A stretch of DNA of 64,000 bases from CAVSUR01 sp963731285 (GCA_963731285.1 CAVSUR010000014.1:1116001-1180000); one strand, 5' to 3'; numbered from the stretch's first letter, positions 1 through 8,152 are shown. The notes: generated by a model from the sequence alone, not told the origin. Numbers and translations are program-made.

Positions 1-146
1 CGCTGACCGGCCCGGCCCTGGCGGCCTGGCGCGGTGCGCCGGACGCCGTCCGCACCGGGCCGCAAGCGCTGCTGGAGCGGGTCGCGCTGAACGTCGCCGC
101 GCTGGCCGGCCGGTATCACCCCGAGCCGGAGTCCCGGCCCGGCTGA
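1..146 (+). CDS. C-terminal end of an unrecognised protein (partial)
   Basis: An open frame enters from the left edge (first full codon at base 3) and stops with TGA at 144-146, giving about 47 residues rich in Ala, Leu and Arg and ending in a Pro/Glu-rich tail. The start lies outside the window. I do not recognise the family from so short a piece. A strong inverted repeat follows about 50 bases after the stop, as expected for the end of a transcription unit. Confidence 0.5.
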   Translation, partial: LTGPALAAWRGAPDAVRTGPQALLERVALNVAALAGRYHPEPESRPG

Positions 147-194
147 GCCCTCGCCCGGCTGAGACCCTCGGCCCGGCCGCCGGCGCGAAAGGGA

Positions 195-228
195 AGCCGC
201 CGGCGGCCGTGATCGGCCGCCGGCGGCT
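195..228. terminator. Perfect hairpin between convergent genes
   Basis: Bases 195-209 and 214-228 are a perfect 15-bp inverted repeat with a 4-base loop. It lies between the stop of the leftmost plus-strand gene (146) and the stop of the minus-strand protease gene (264), so it can serve both as a terminator. There is no T-tract, which is normal for high-GC actinobacteria. Confidence 0.75.
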
Positions 229-263
229 CCATATCCGGCCGGCGGGGAGGCGCCGGCCGGTGC

Positions 264-1841
264 TCAGTCCGCCGGTCCCGTGCCCAGCTGCACGGTCGCG
301 GACTGGGACTGCCCCGCCTGGTCGGTCCAGCTGAGGCGGACGCTGTCGCCGGGGTGGTGGCTCTCCAGCGCAGACTGCAGCGTGTTGGGCGAGGTGACCG
401 GCCGCCCGCCCACGGCGGTGATGGTGTCGCCCGCGGTCAGGCCGGCCGTTGCGGCCGGGCCGCCGGACAGCACGCCCGCGATGGTGGAGCCCTGGGTGCT
501 GCCGCCGAATCCCGAGCCGCCGGAGCTGGCCGAGCTCGTGACCTCCACGCCGAGGAACGCTGTCGCGCCGATGTGCACTGTCGCCGAGGCGGTGTGCGAC
601 TCGATCTGCCGCGCGATGGCCGTCGCCTGGTTGATCGGGATCGCGAACGCCTGGGTCTTCGCCTGATTCTGCCCGGAGGCGAACTGGTAGCCCGTCGATG
701 CCGCCGTGTCGATGCCGATGACCTGTCCCGAGGAGCTAACCAGCGGGCCACCCGAGTCACCGGGCTGAATGTTGGCGTTGTGGTGGATCAGCCCGGTCAG
801 GCGCTCGGAGGTACCCGAGGACTCGTCCGACGCGGTGATGACGGCGTTCAGCCCGGTGATCTTGCCGGTCGCGACCGACGGAATGCCGCCCTTGCCGCCC
901 GCATTGCCCAGGGCCGTCACGGTCTGGCCGGCCTGGGCGCTGGCGGAGTTTCCCAGCGTCACGGTCTTCAGCCCCGACGCGTTCTGCAGCTGCAGTACCG
1001 CGATGTCCTTGCTCTTGTCGTAGCCGACCACCGTGGCCCGGTAGGTCCGGCCGTTGCCGATGTCGGTGACCCGGATCGCGGTCGCGCCATTGATCACGTG
1101 GTTGTTGGTCAGGACCTCGCCGGACGAGGTCAGCACCATGCCGGTGCCTGCGGCCTCGCCCTGCTGGTAGCCGAGCGTGCTGACCACATCCACCAGGCCA
1201 GGGTCGGTCTGCGCCGCGATCTGCGCGGTGGTCAGCGTCCTGTCGCCAGTGGCCGCCTCCACCGCGCTCCGGGTGCCGACGAAGGCGGCTGCCGCCACCA
1301 CGGCGGCGGCGCCCGCCGCTAGCGCGCGGAACCGCCACCGCCGCCCGGGCCGCCCTGGCTGCGGCCCCTGGCCGTATCCGCCGGGCCCGTAACCTGCGGG
1401 CCCGTACGCCCCGCCCTGGTATCCGCCCGGCGCGTAGCCCGGCGGCCCGTACCCGGACGGCCCGTACCCGGACGGCCCGTACCCGGACGGCCCGTACCCG
1501 GACGGCCCGTACCCGGACGGCCCGTACCCGGACGGCCCGTAGCCGGACGGCCCGTAGCCGGACGGGCCGTACTCGCCTGACCCGTGGTATCCGGCGCCGT
1601 ATCCGCCTGGGCCGCCGTACCCGCCCGGGCTGTGGCCCGCGGGACCGTAGCCGTACCCGGCGGGACCGTAGCCGGCCTCGTAACCTCCAGGCCCGTGCCT
1701 GTCAGCCGGGTAACCGCCTGGCCGGTACTCGCCGGGGCCGGCCGCGCCGGGCCTGTCTTCGCCGGCCTCGCGGCTGATCGGCCTGGCCTGCGAATCGCTC
1801 GGCGGCTCTTCCGCGTTCGGCGGCCCGTAGTTGGTGCTCAT
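264..1841 (-). CDS. Membrane-anchored HtrA/DegP-type serine protease with PDZ domain
   Basis: A 525-residue S1C-family protease, probably acting on unfolded or secreted proteins at the outer face of the membrane. Residues 1-168 are cytosolic and low-complexity, dominated by Gly, Tyr and Pro, including eight exact copies of YGPSG at 91-130. A single hydrophobic segment follows at about 172-190. The trypsin-like domain shows His248 (in TNNHVI), Asp279 (in KSKDIAVL) and Ser363 (in GDSGGPL), so the catalytic triad is complete. A C-terminal PDZ domain covers about 428-520 (FLGVEV at its start, GLTAGDTITAVGG for the loop). The ATG at 1841 follows a GGGA-type ribosome site. It is a single-gene unit, convergent with the gene ending at 146. 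The Gly/Tyr-rich tail is typical of actinobacterial relatives; its repeat number is likely variable. Confidence 0.9.
   Translation of the reverse strand: MSTNYGPPNAEEPPSDSQARPISREAGEDRPGAAGPGEYRPGGYPADRHGPGGYEAGYGPAGYGYGPAGHSPGGYGGPGGYGAGYHGSGEYGPSGYGPSGYGPSGYGPSGYGPSGYGPSGYGPSGYGPSGYGPPGYAPGGYQGGAYGPAGYGPGGYGQGPQPGRPGRRWRFRALAAGAAAVVAAAAFVGTRSAVEAATGDRTLTTAQIAAQTDPGLVDVVSTLGYQQGEAAGTGMVLTSSGEVLTNNHVINGATAIRVTDIGNGRTYRATVVGYDKSKDIAVLQLQNASGLKTVTLGNSASAQAGQTVTALGNAGGKGGIPSVATGKITGLNAVITASDESSGTSERLTGLIHHNANIQPGDSGGPLVSSSGQVIGIDTAASTGYQFASGQNQAKTQAFAIPINQATAIARQIESHTASATVHIGATAFLGVEVTSSASSGGSGFGGSTQGSTIAGVLSGGPAATAGLTAGDTITAVGGRPVTSPNTLQSALESHHPGDSVRLSWTDQAGQSQSATVQLGTGPAD
1452..1571 (-). repeat. 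15-bp coding tandem repeat, eight units (YGPSG)
   Basis: Eight consecutive 15-bp units inside the protease gene encode YGPSG. Most units are identical at the DNA level, with only wobble changes in the copies nearest the start codon. In-frame units mean copy-number change alters tail length without breaking the protein. More degenerate GPxGY-type units extend on both sides. Confidence 0.95.
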
Positions 1842-2213
1842 CTCGTCGGCTCCCTCATCGCCACCTGTTTCCTGACGTACCTCGTCAGCATTGACCGCGG
1901 ACCTGGAAGAAGCCTGGAAGGCTGCTGATCCCTCACTTTGCCTTTGCTGGGGGGCCGCCCCCGGCCTTCAGGTTGCCGCTGCGCTCGTCGTGAACAGCAC
2001 GACCAGCGCCGCGCCCGCAGACCGTGAGCGCGGAGGAATGTCAGTTCCATGTACTGACGATCTTCCGCGATCATGAGGGGCAGGCGAGCCTGCTCACGAC
2101 TTATGGACGGGCTCAATGCCGGGTGCCATTCTGGGCAGGTAGCCCGCGAGTGGCAGATGGCGCCTGAGACTTGATGGGTGCTGGACCACCGGCTCCCTAC
2201 GAGGAGGTGGGAC
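1842..2213. other. Divergent intergenic region, 372 bases
   Basis: This region separates the divergent protease and secreted-protein genes and must hold both promoters. No RNA gene or conserved ORF is visible. A G6-CC-GC5 palindrome sits at 1949-1964. A strong ribosome site (GAGGAGG at 2201-2207) precedes the ATG at 2214. I cannot assign promoter hexamers with confidence. Confidence 0.5.
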
Positions 2214-3869
2214 ATGAAATCGGTAAGGTCCTGGCTGTGGCTGGCCGCGGTGGCCGCAATGGCCGCCACACCGGTCGCGCTCAGTGGCGGTATCGTGACG
2301 CAGGCTGCGGCCAGCACGGGCAAGCACATGGCCATCAACTGCGAGTACGCGAGCGCCATGTGCACCGAGGTCGGGAACTCGGACGACGTATTCGGCCACT
2401 ACGTCGGTCACGACGAGCCCTCCGCGCTGTTCTATTCGAACAAGCCCGGGGCAGGCAATCACATGCGCTACAACTTGACGCTGCCGACCGATCCCTCGGC
2501 GAGCCATCCCACGGCGGTGAGCAAGTCATACGCCTTCGAGCTCAGCGGGGCTGAGTGGCTGGGCATGGCCATGTGCGATTCGCAGTCCTACCCGGAGCAG
2601 GTGCGCCGGTGCCCGCCCGACAGCGACCGCAACATCCTTGATCCCGCGGTCTCGCCCAAGCACGTTGGCCAGGCCTACATGGAGATGCAGTTCTATCCGC
2701 CCGGCTGGGTGCCGTGGCCGACCTGGGCGGTAGCCGTAGGGGCCAGCTCATGCAACCCGACTGAGTGGTGCGCGGCGCTCAACATCGACAGCCTGTCGCT
2801 CAACCCCGTAACTGGAAAGGCGAACAACCCGACCTGCCTCGCAAAGGTGGGCGAAGAACCCGTCAACTTCGCGTTCATTACCAAGAACGGCAAGGCGCAA
2901 GCTCCCGCCAACCCCGTGGACTCGACCCTCGCCACCTTCACCCCTACTGCCGACGACCTCTTCATGAAGTCCGGAGATCACCTGTCGGTGGCCTTCACGG
3001 ATACTCCGAACGGCCTGAAGGTCGCGATTCACGACCGCACCACGGGCCAGACCGGGTCGATGACGGCGAGCAAGGCCAACGGGTTCGCGCAGGTGAAGTA
3101 CGCTCCCACCGGCTCGTCCTGCACGGCCATCCCCTATAACTTCCACCCCATGTACAGCACATCGAGCACCAAAACGCGCGTCACCTGGGCCGCGGGCTCG
3201 TACAACGTTGCGTTCGACACCGAGATCGGCCACTTCCAGTTCTGCAACGGCCCGCACCTGATCCCGGCCACGCCGTTCGGCCTCGATTCCCAGGGCAACC
3301 CCACCGTGTGCCCCAGTGGCAACACTGAAGGCAGAGGCGCCAGCGCGCAGCCGCCCGACGGTGACGACCTGTTCTGCTTCCCGGCAAGTGAGGCGCTCGT
3401 GTACAAGGTGCCCGGCTGCAGCTACACCAACACCGGGTTCGACGGCGCCTCGTATCAGCGGCTCTGGCCGGACGGGAACACCAGGGTCCATCCGACGCCG
3501 TTCCAGTTCACCAGCCCCAGGACAGGCAGAAACTACTCAGCGCAGTACCAGCGGGCCGCGTTCGAAACCGACCTGCCGCCGATCGAAGCCAATTGCAACA
3601 CGAGCACCGGCGCGGGCTGCACGCGCATCCCCAGGACCGACAGCGGTCAGCCGGCTGCGTTCTATCCCTTCTTCAGCACAACCAGAACCAGCAATGGCTG
3701 CGTCTGGCAGTTCGGCAACCGCATTCCCGGCCAGACCAGCGACTTCGGAAGGAACGCCCAGTACGGCAAGCTGCTGAAGCTGTCCTATACCGCCAAGGGC
3801 GGCGGCAGCTTTGAGTCCTACCAGGACTTCCGGAACATCCTCTCCGGCAACCCGTGCCGGCAGGGGTAA
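2214..3869 (+). CDS. Secreted cysteine-rich protein of unknown function
   Basis: A 551-residue exported protein. The start chosen is the ATG at 2214, 6 bases after GAGGAGG; an in-frame ATG 36 bases upstream would spoil the signal peptide. The N-terminus is a classical Sec signal: positive MKSVRSW, a hydrophobic core to about residue 27, then an Ala-rich cleavage region. The mature part is rich in Cys, Trp, Tyr, Asn and Pro and has no membrane segment, so it should be released and disulfide-bonded. Recognisable stretches include WAAGSYNVAFDTEIGHFQFC in the middle and paired Cys in the C-terminal third. I recall similar uncharacterised secreted proteins in other soil actinomycetes but can give no function. 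It is a monocistronic gene followed by a strong terminator. Confidence 0.85.
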   Translation: MKSVRSWLWLAAVAAMAATPVALSGGIVTQAAASTGKHMAINCEYASAMCTEVGNSDDVFGHYVGHDEPSALFYSNKPGAGNHMRYNLTLPTDPSASHPTAVSKSYAFELSGAEWLGMAMCDSQSYPEQVRRCPPDSDRNILDPAVSPKHVGQAYMEMQFYPPGWVPWPTWAVAVGASSCNPTEWCAALNIDSLSLNPVTGKANNPTCLAKVGEEPVNFAFITKNGKAQAPANPVDSTLATFTPTADDLFMKSGDHLSVAFTDTPNGLKVAIHDRTTGQTGSMTASKANGFAQVKYAPTGSSCTAIPYNFHPMYSTSSTKTRVTWAAGSYNVAFDTEIGHFQFCNGPHLIPATPFGLDSQGNPTVCPSGNTEGRGASAQPPDGDDLFCFPASEALVYKVPGCSYTNTGFDGASYQRLWPDGNTRVHPTPFQFTSPRTGRNYSAQYQRAAFETDLPPIEANCNTSTGAGCTRIPRTDSGQPAAFYPFFSTTRTSNGCVWQFGNRIPGQTSDFGRNAQYGKLLKLSYTAKGGGSFESYQDFRNILSGNPCRQG

Positions 3870-3917
3870 CTCTCCCCGGGCTGAGCGCCTTTGGCCTAGC
3901 GGGCACCAGCAGCGCTC

Positions 3918-3947
3918 GTGGGGGGCCGCCGCCCGGCGGCCCCCCAC
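3918..3947. terminator. 14-bp perfect hairpin between convergent genes
   Basis: Bases 3918-3931 and 3934-3947 form a perfect 14-bp inverted repeat (GTGGGGGGCCGCCG and its complement) with a 2-base centre. It lies between the convergent stops at 3869 and 3984 and is the probable bidirectional terminator. Confidence 0.8.
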
Positions 3948-3983
3948 CCGGGCACCCCTTGTGTCCGGTTAGGCGACATCCGG

Positions 3984-4934
3984 TTAGCCGGCCAGGGTCG
4001 GCGGCAGGCCGGTGGCGGCGTCAGTGCGGGCCGCGGCGAGGGCGGGGCGGGTCAGGAACAGGCTGTCCCGCAACTCCGCTCCGCGCAGGTCGGCGTCCCG
4101 CAGGTCGGCGCCGGTGAAATCGGCGCCGGCCAGATCCGCCCCGGTCAGCCGGGCGCCGATGAGACAGGCGCCGCGCAGGCTCGCTCCGCGCAGATCCCGG
4201 TCCCGCAGGTCCGCCCCCGCAAGGTCGGCCGCGCGCAGGTCCGCGCCGCGCAGGTCCGCGCCGCGCAGATCCTGCCGCTTCGGCCCGGCCCCGGACAGGC
4301 CGCTGCCGCGCAGGTTGGCGCCCGGCCCGGCGAACTGGGCCCGGGCCAGGTCGCTGGCGCGCAGCAGCAGCGCGTTGACCCCGGCCCAGTGCGCGGCCAC
4401 ATTCAGCCCGGCCATCTCCCCGTGGCGGCCAGCCTGGCTTGATGCCGGCCCGAGCCCGCCGCCCAGCTCAGCGGGGCTTGCCCTGGTCAGCGCCAGCGTG
4501 GCGGTCACCGCGTCGGCCAGCTCCGCGTGCAGCGGCCGGGCGGCCGCCAGCGCCTGCGCCTCGGACAGGTACCACAGCAGTTCGTGCAGCTGGCGCATGA
4601 CTGCGAACACGCCGAACATCTGCCCGGCTATCTCCGGCTCCGCCCGCCAGTCCCGCCCGGCGTAGCTGACCTGGATGACCTGCTGGCCCGCCCCGAAGCA
4701 GTCGTAGCGGGCGCAGCCCGCGAAGCCCTGCTCCCGCAGCCGGCCGTGGATGTCGCAGCCGAAGTCGGGGCGCAGGTGCGGGCACGGCCGCCCGGCGGCC
4801 TTGCTGATGGCGAAGTCGGCCGACGCGGCGAAGGCGGTGGCGACGCAGCATAGCCCGGCGCACTGGCCGCAGTCGGCCCGCAGCCCCGGTCGCAGATCCG
4901 GCGGCGGCGGCCCAGGCTGCCCGTGAGCCGCCAT
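3984..4934 (-). CDS. Pentapeptide-repeat protein with Cys-rich N-terminal domain
   Basis: A 316-residue soluble protein in two parts. Residues 20-85 hold eight cysteines (22, 25, 29, 30, 51, 60, 74, 79) in a CxxCxxxCC...C...C...C....C pattern with a His in FGCDIH, suggesting a metal or Fe-S binding module similar in spacing to YkgJ-type zinc/iron-chelating domains. Residues about 190-300 are pentapeptide repeats of the A(D/N)LxG type (for example RGADLRGADLRAADLAGADL), which fold as a right-handed quadrilateral beta helix. A helical linker lies between them. Pentapeptide proteins can mimic DNA and protect gyrase, but many have no known role, and this one cannot be assigned. It is followed on the same strand by no other gene and preceded by leuA's 3' side 43 bases away. 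Confidence 0.85.
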   Translation of the reverse strand: MAAHGQPGPPPPDLRPGLRADCGQCAGLCCVATAFAASADFAISKAAGRPCPHLRPDFGCDIHGRLREQGFAGCARYDCFGAGQQVIQVSYAGRDWRAEPEIAGQMFGVFAVMRQLHELLWYLSEAQALAAARPLHAELADAVTATLALTRASPAELGGGLGPASSQAGRHGEMAGLNVAAHWAGVNALLLRASDLARAQFAGPGANLRGSGLSGAGPKRQDLRGADLRGADLRAADLAGADLRDRDLRGASLRGACLIGARLTGADLAGADFTGADLRDADLRGAELRDSLFLTRPALAAARTDAATGLPPTLAG

Positions 4935-4977
4935 CAGGCTGCAGCCCCCGTCGCGGCCGTCACCCCGGCGGGCCCGG

Positions 4978-6714
4978 TCAGCTCGCTCGCATCCGGGCGC
5001 CCCGGTTCAGCGCGCTGACCACCCCGCGCAGCGAGGCCCGGACGATGTTCTCGCTGATCCCCACGCCCCACAGCACCCGGTCCCCTACCTCGATCTCCAG
5101 ATAGGCGGCGGCCTCGGCGTCCCGGCCAGCGGTGAGAGCATGCTCGGCGTAGTCGAGCACCCGGACCGCGAGCGCGCCGAGGCCCATGTCGATCGGGGAG
5201 ATCGCCTGGCAGAACGCCGCGATCGGGCCGTTGCCGACGCCGGTGATCTGGTGCTCGGTGCCGAACGCGCGCACGGTGGCGGCGATCCGCTCGGTGTCGC
5301 CGTCGGTGGCCGAGCCGAAGCTGACCAGCTCGAACGGGCCGGGCTCCAGATACTCGGCGGCGAAGATCTGCCACATCCGCGCCGCGCCGACCTCACCGCC
5401 CTGGTCATCGGTGTGCCGCTGGATCACGTGGCTGAACTCGATCTGCAGCCGCCGCGGCAGGTCCAGGTGATGATCGCTCTTCATGATGTAGGCGACGCCG
5501 CCCTTGCCGGACTGCGAGTTGACCCGGATGACCGCCTCGTAGGAGCGGCCGACGTCCTTGGGGTCGATCGGCAGGTAGGGCATCTGCCATGGCATCTCCC
5601 CCGGCGGCCGCCCGGCCTGCGCGGCGATCGCGTCCAGGTGGTCGAAGCCCTTCTTGATCGCGTCCTGGTGCGAGCCCGAGAACGAGGTGTAGACCAGGTC
5701 GCCGGCGTAGGGGTGCCGCTCGTGCACGCTGATCCGGTTGCAGTACTCGGCGGTGCGCCGGATGTGGTCGATGTCGCTGAAGTCGATCATCGGGTCGATG
5801 CCCTGGCTGTACAGGTTCAGGCCGAGCGTGACCAGGTCCACGTTGCCGGACCGCTCGCCGTTGCCGAACAGGCAGCCCTCGATCCGGTCGGCCCCGGCCA
5901 GCACGGCCAGCTCGGCGTCGGCGATCGCGGTGCCCCGGTCGTTGTGCGTATGCACCGACAGCGCGATGTGCTCGCGCCGGGTCAGGTTGCGGCTCATCCA
6001 CTCGATCTGGTCGGCGTACACGTTCGGGGTGGACCGCTCGACGGTGCAGGGCAGGTTGAGCACGACCTCCCGGCCGGGCTCGGGCTGCCATGCGTCCATG
6101 ACCGCCTCGCAGATCTCCAGGGAGAAGTCCAGCTCGGTGTCCATGAAGATCTCGGGTGAGTACTCGTAGCCGAACTCGGTCCCCGGCAGGTAGGTCTCGG
6201 CGAACTTCATCACCGCGCGGGTGCCCTCCACGGCCACGGCCTTGCACTCGGCCCGGCCGTCGCCATCCCAGCCGAACACCACGCTGCGGAACATCGGCGC
6301 GGCCGCGTTGTACATGTGCACGGTGGCCCGGCGGGCGCCTGCCAGTGACTGCACGGTGCGCTCGATCAGCTCCTCCCGCGCCTGGGTCAGCACCGAGATG
6401 CACACGTCGTCGGGTACCGAGCCGCTTTCGATCAGGCTGCGGATGAAGTCGAACTCGGTCTGGCTGGCGGCCGGGAAGCCGACCTCGATTTCCTTGTAGC
6501 CCATCGACACCAGCAGCTCGAACATGGCCTGCTTGCGGGCGGCGTTCATCGGATCGATCAGGGCCTGGTTGCCGTCGCGAAGGTCAGTCGACAGCCACCG
6601 CGGCGCGGCCGTGATGGTGCGCGACGGCCACTGCCGGCCCGGCAGGGCGACGGCCGGGAAGGGCTGGTAACGCTGGCAGGGCATGCCAGAGTGCTGCTGC
6701 CGGGAAGTGCTCAT
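4978..6714 (-). CDS. leuA: 2-isopropylmalate synthase
   Basis: A 578-residue enzyme that condenses acetyl-CoA with 2-oxoisovalerate, the first committed step of leucine synthesis. The TIM-barrel signature STDLRDGNQALIDPM lies at about residues 43-57, the metal/substrate HTHNDRGTA motif is present, and the C-terminal leucine-sensing regulatory domain covers about 440-578 (with GVGNGPIAAFCQAI). Length and layout match the long actinobacterial LeuA type that starts with a QQHSGMPxxRYxPF segment. AGGAG at 6725-6729 lies 10 bases before the ATG at 6714. An upstream leucine-rich leader peptide and alternative hairpins indicate attenuation by leucine-tRNA charging. No other leu gene is nearby. Confidence 0.97.
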   Translation of the reverse strand: MSTSRQQHSGMPCQRYQPFPAVALPGRQWPSRTITAAPRWLSTDLRDGNQALIDPMNAARKQAMFELLVSMGYKEIEVGFPAASQTEFDFIRSLIESGSVPDDVCISVLTQAREELIERTVQSLAGARRATVHMYNAAAPMFRSVVFGWDGDGRAECKAVAVEGTRAVMKFAETYLPGTEFGYEYSPEIFMDTELDFSLEICEAVMDAWQPEPGREVVLNLPCTVERSTPNVYADQIEWMSRNLTRREHIALSVHTHNDRGTAIADAELAVLAGADRIEGCLFGNGERSGNVDLVTLGLNLYSQGIDPMIDFSDIDHIRRTAEYCNRISVHERHPYAGDLVYTSFSGSHQDAIKKGFDHLDAIAAQAGRPPGEMPWQMPYLPIDPKDVGRSYEAVIRVNSQSGKGGVAYIMKSDHHLDLPRRLQIEFSHVIQRHTDDQGGEVGAARMWQIFAAEYLEPGPFELVSFGSATDGDTERIAATVRAFGTEHQITGVGNGPIAAFCQAISPIDMGLGALAVRVLDYAEHALTAGRDAEAAAYLEIEVGDRVLWGVGISENIVRASLRGVVSALNRGARMRAS

Positions 6715-6749
6715 GAGGTCGCTGCTCCTGAATCCGGGACCTGAGGGAG

Positions 6750-6790
6750 CGGTCGGCGCAGCACAACGGCCCGCGACGAGGGGCCGACCG
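6750..6790 (-). promoter_or_regulatory. leuA attenuator hairpins (mutually exclusive stems)
   Basis: In the leuA leader, bases 6750-6757 pair perfectly with 6783-6790 (8 bp). A second, competing stem pairs 6768-6772 with 6781-6785; the two share bases 6783-6785 and so cannot form together. They lie directly after the leader-peptide stop at 6797, as expected if ribosome position on the leader selects between structures. Folding energies were not computed. Confidence 0.6.
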
Positions 6791-6796
6791 GTGTGG

Positions 6797-6841
6797 CTAC
6801 CGGGCCTCGCCGCGGCAGCGAAGAAGCAGCACGCGGATCAT
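6797..6841 (-). CDS. leuA leader peptide (14 aa, Leu-rich)
   Basis: A short ORF reads MIRVLLLRCRGEAR and stops at TAG (6799-6797), about 80 bases before the leuA start. It has three consecutive Leu codons, CTG-CTT-CTT; CTT is rare in this GC-rich sequence, which would heighten sensitivity to charged leucine tRNA. The LLLRCRG core resembles leader peptides described before actinobacterial leuA genes. The role is transcription attenuation; the peptide itself need not be functional. Confidence 0.8.
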   Translation of the reverse strand: MIRVLLLRCRGEAR

Positions 6842-6945
6842 GACTAGCTCAGCCTAGCCCACTACGGGCCTGGCGCGCGAACGCCGGGCACCGGCGGTGG
6901 CGCGCCAGGAAAGATCCGCTGGCCCCGGCTGCCCTGGTCGCTGCT

Positions 6946-7077
6946 CTACAGCTGCGCGGTGACCGCCTTGACCTCGGTGTAGTTGTTCAGTACCTCGTGG
7001 CCCATCTCCCGGCCCCAGCCGGACTGCTTGTACCCGCCGAACGGCAGCGCCGCGTCGAACATGTTGGAGCAGTTGAA
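6946..7077 (-). pseudogene. Aldehyde dehydrogenase C-terminal remnant
   Basis: Read on the minus strand, the frame ending at TAG (6948-6946) encodes about 43 residues that match the conserved C-terminus of NAD-dependent aldehyde dehydrogenases: FDAALPFGGYKQSGWGREMG followed by HEVLNNYTEVKAVT. The homology begins abruptly near 7077. Upstream the frame stays open to about 7138 but encodes unrelated sequence, and the catalytic Glu and Cys regions are absent. It is a 5'-deleted relic between leuA and the suf operon. The source gene cannot be the intact ALDH at 19.6 kb, whose C-terminus differs (FGGFKQSGLGREL). Confidence 0.8.
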
Positions 7078-7232
7078 TGGGCGGCTGAGACAAGGCCCAG
7101 CGCTGGCCAGCCCGTCCTGACGTGCACTGATGCCTCAAAATGGGACGAATTGCCGGTCAGCCGCGCGTCGGCGCCCTGAAGCTGGCGCGTCAGCGTCCTG
7201 CGGCTTGCTCAGCCACAGCCGCGCGGCTCAGG

Positions 7233-7694
7233 TCAGACGTTGAAGCCGAGGGCCCGCAGCTGCTCGCGGCCGTCCTCGGTGATCTTGTCGGGGCCCCACG
7301 GCGGCAGCCAGACCCAGTTGATCTTCAGATCGCTGACCAGCCCCTCGGTGGCGTCCCTGGCCTGGTCCTCGATCACGTCGGTGAGCGGGCAGGCGGCGCT
7401 GGTGAGCGTCATGTCAACGGTGGCGACCTTGTCGTCGCTGAGGCTGACCCCGTAGACCAGGCCAAGGTCGACCACGTTGATGCCGAGCTCGGGGTCAACT
7501 ACGTCGCGCAGCGCCTCGAGCAGGTCCTCGGTCTCCTGGCCGCCGCCGGTCAGGCCGGAGCCGCTGGTCCCGGCGGCATCGCTGGTCCCGGCGGCATCGC
7601 CTGTTCCGGGATGATTAGTCACGCTTGCATCATTAGTCACGGCTGCGTTCTCAGTCACGGCAGTATCCTCAGTCGCTGCTGCATTCTCGGTCAT
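7233..7694 (-). CDS. sufT: SufT/MIP18-family Fe-S assembly factor (DUF59)
   Basis: A 153-residue last gene of the suf operon. Residues about 58-150 are a DUF59/PaaD-like domain with the expected LRDVVDPELGINVVDLGLVY and LTSAACPLTD segments, the latter containing the conserved Cys. These proteins help load or mature Fe-S clusters in the SUF pathway. The first 50 residues are a repetitive acidic Ala/Thr/Asn/Glu tail (TENAA, TEDTA, TENAA, TNDAS) with no counterpart in the domain. The start is the ATG at 7694, which overlaps the sufU stop as ATGA; a longer frame reaches 7763 but lies inside sufU. Confidence 0.9.
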   Translation of the reverse strand: MTENAAATEDTAVTENAAVTNDASVTNHPGTGDAAGTSDAAGTSGSGLTGGGQETEDLLEALRDVVDPELGINVVDLGLVYGVSLSDDKVATVDMTLTSAACPLTDVIEDQARDATEGLVSDLKINWVWLPPWGPDKITEDGREQLRALGFNV

Positions 7695-8152
7695 GGCTGC
7701 TCCTTGGTCTCCAGCGCGCGGGCCGTCGCGTCCTTCCACGCCATCCAGCCGAGCAGCGCGCACTTGACCCGCATCGGGTATTTGGACGCCCCTTTGAAAG
7801 CCACGGCATCGGCCAGGACTTCCTCGTCCGGTTCATCAGTTCCGCGCGATTGCATCATCGTATGAAATGCGCTGTAGATCGCCCTTACTTCGCACAAGGT
7901 CTTGCCGACGATCATCTCGGCCATAACTGAAGCGCTGGCTAGGCTGATCTGACAGCCGACAGCCTCGTATGAGACATCCGCCAAGACAGAGTCGCCTTCG
8001 GTGTCCTTCAGGGTCACCCGCAGCTTAATTTCGTCACCGCAGGTCGGATTGACTTGCTCGGACTCTCCGTCGAACGGCTCTCGCAGGCCGCTGTAGCGCT
8101 GAGACTTCGCGTGCTCCTGAATAATGTCGGAGTACAAAGATTCAAGCTGCAT
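7691..8152 (-). CDS. sufU: Fe-S assembly sulfur-acceptor protein SufU
   Basis: A 153-residue SufU/IscU-like protein that takes persulfide sulfur from SufS through zinc-dependent ligand exchange. The zinc/sulfur ligands are visible: Cys38 and Asp40 (NPTCGD), Cys67 (AVGCQIS) and Cys131 (RVKCALLGW). The insertion between the second and third Cys that separates SufU from IscU is present. Its start overlaps the sufS stop by one base (TAATG), so translation is coupled. This stretch is less GC-rich than its neighbours (for example around 7820-8100). Confidence 0.95.
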   Translation of the reverse strand: MQLESLYSDIIQEHAKSQRYSGLREPFDGESEQVNPTCGDEIKLRVTLKDTEGDSVLADVSYEAVGCQISLASASVMAEMIVGKTLCEVRAIYSAFHTMMQSRGTDEPDEEVLADAVAFKGASKYPMRVKCALLGWMAWKDATARALETKEQP

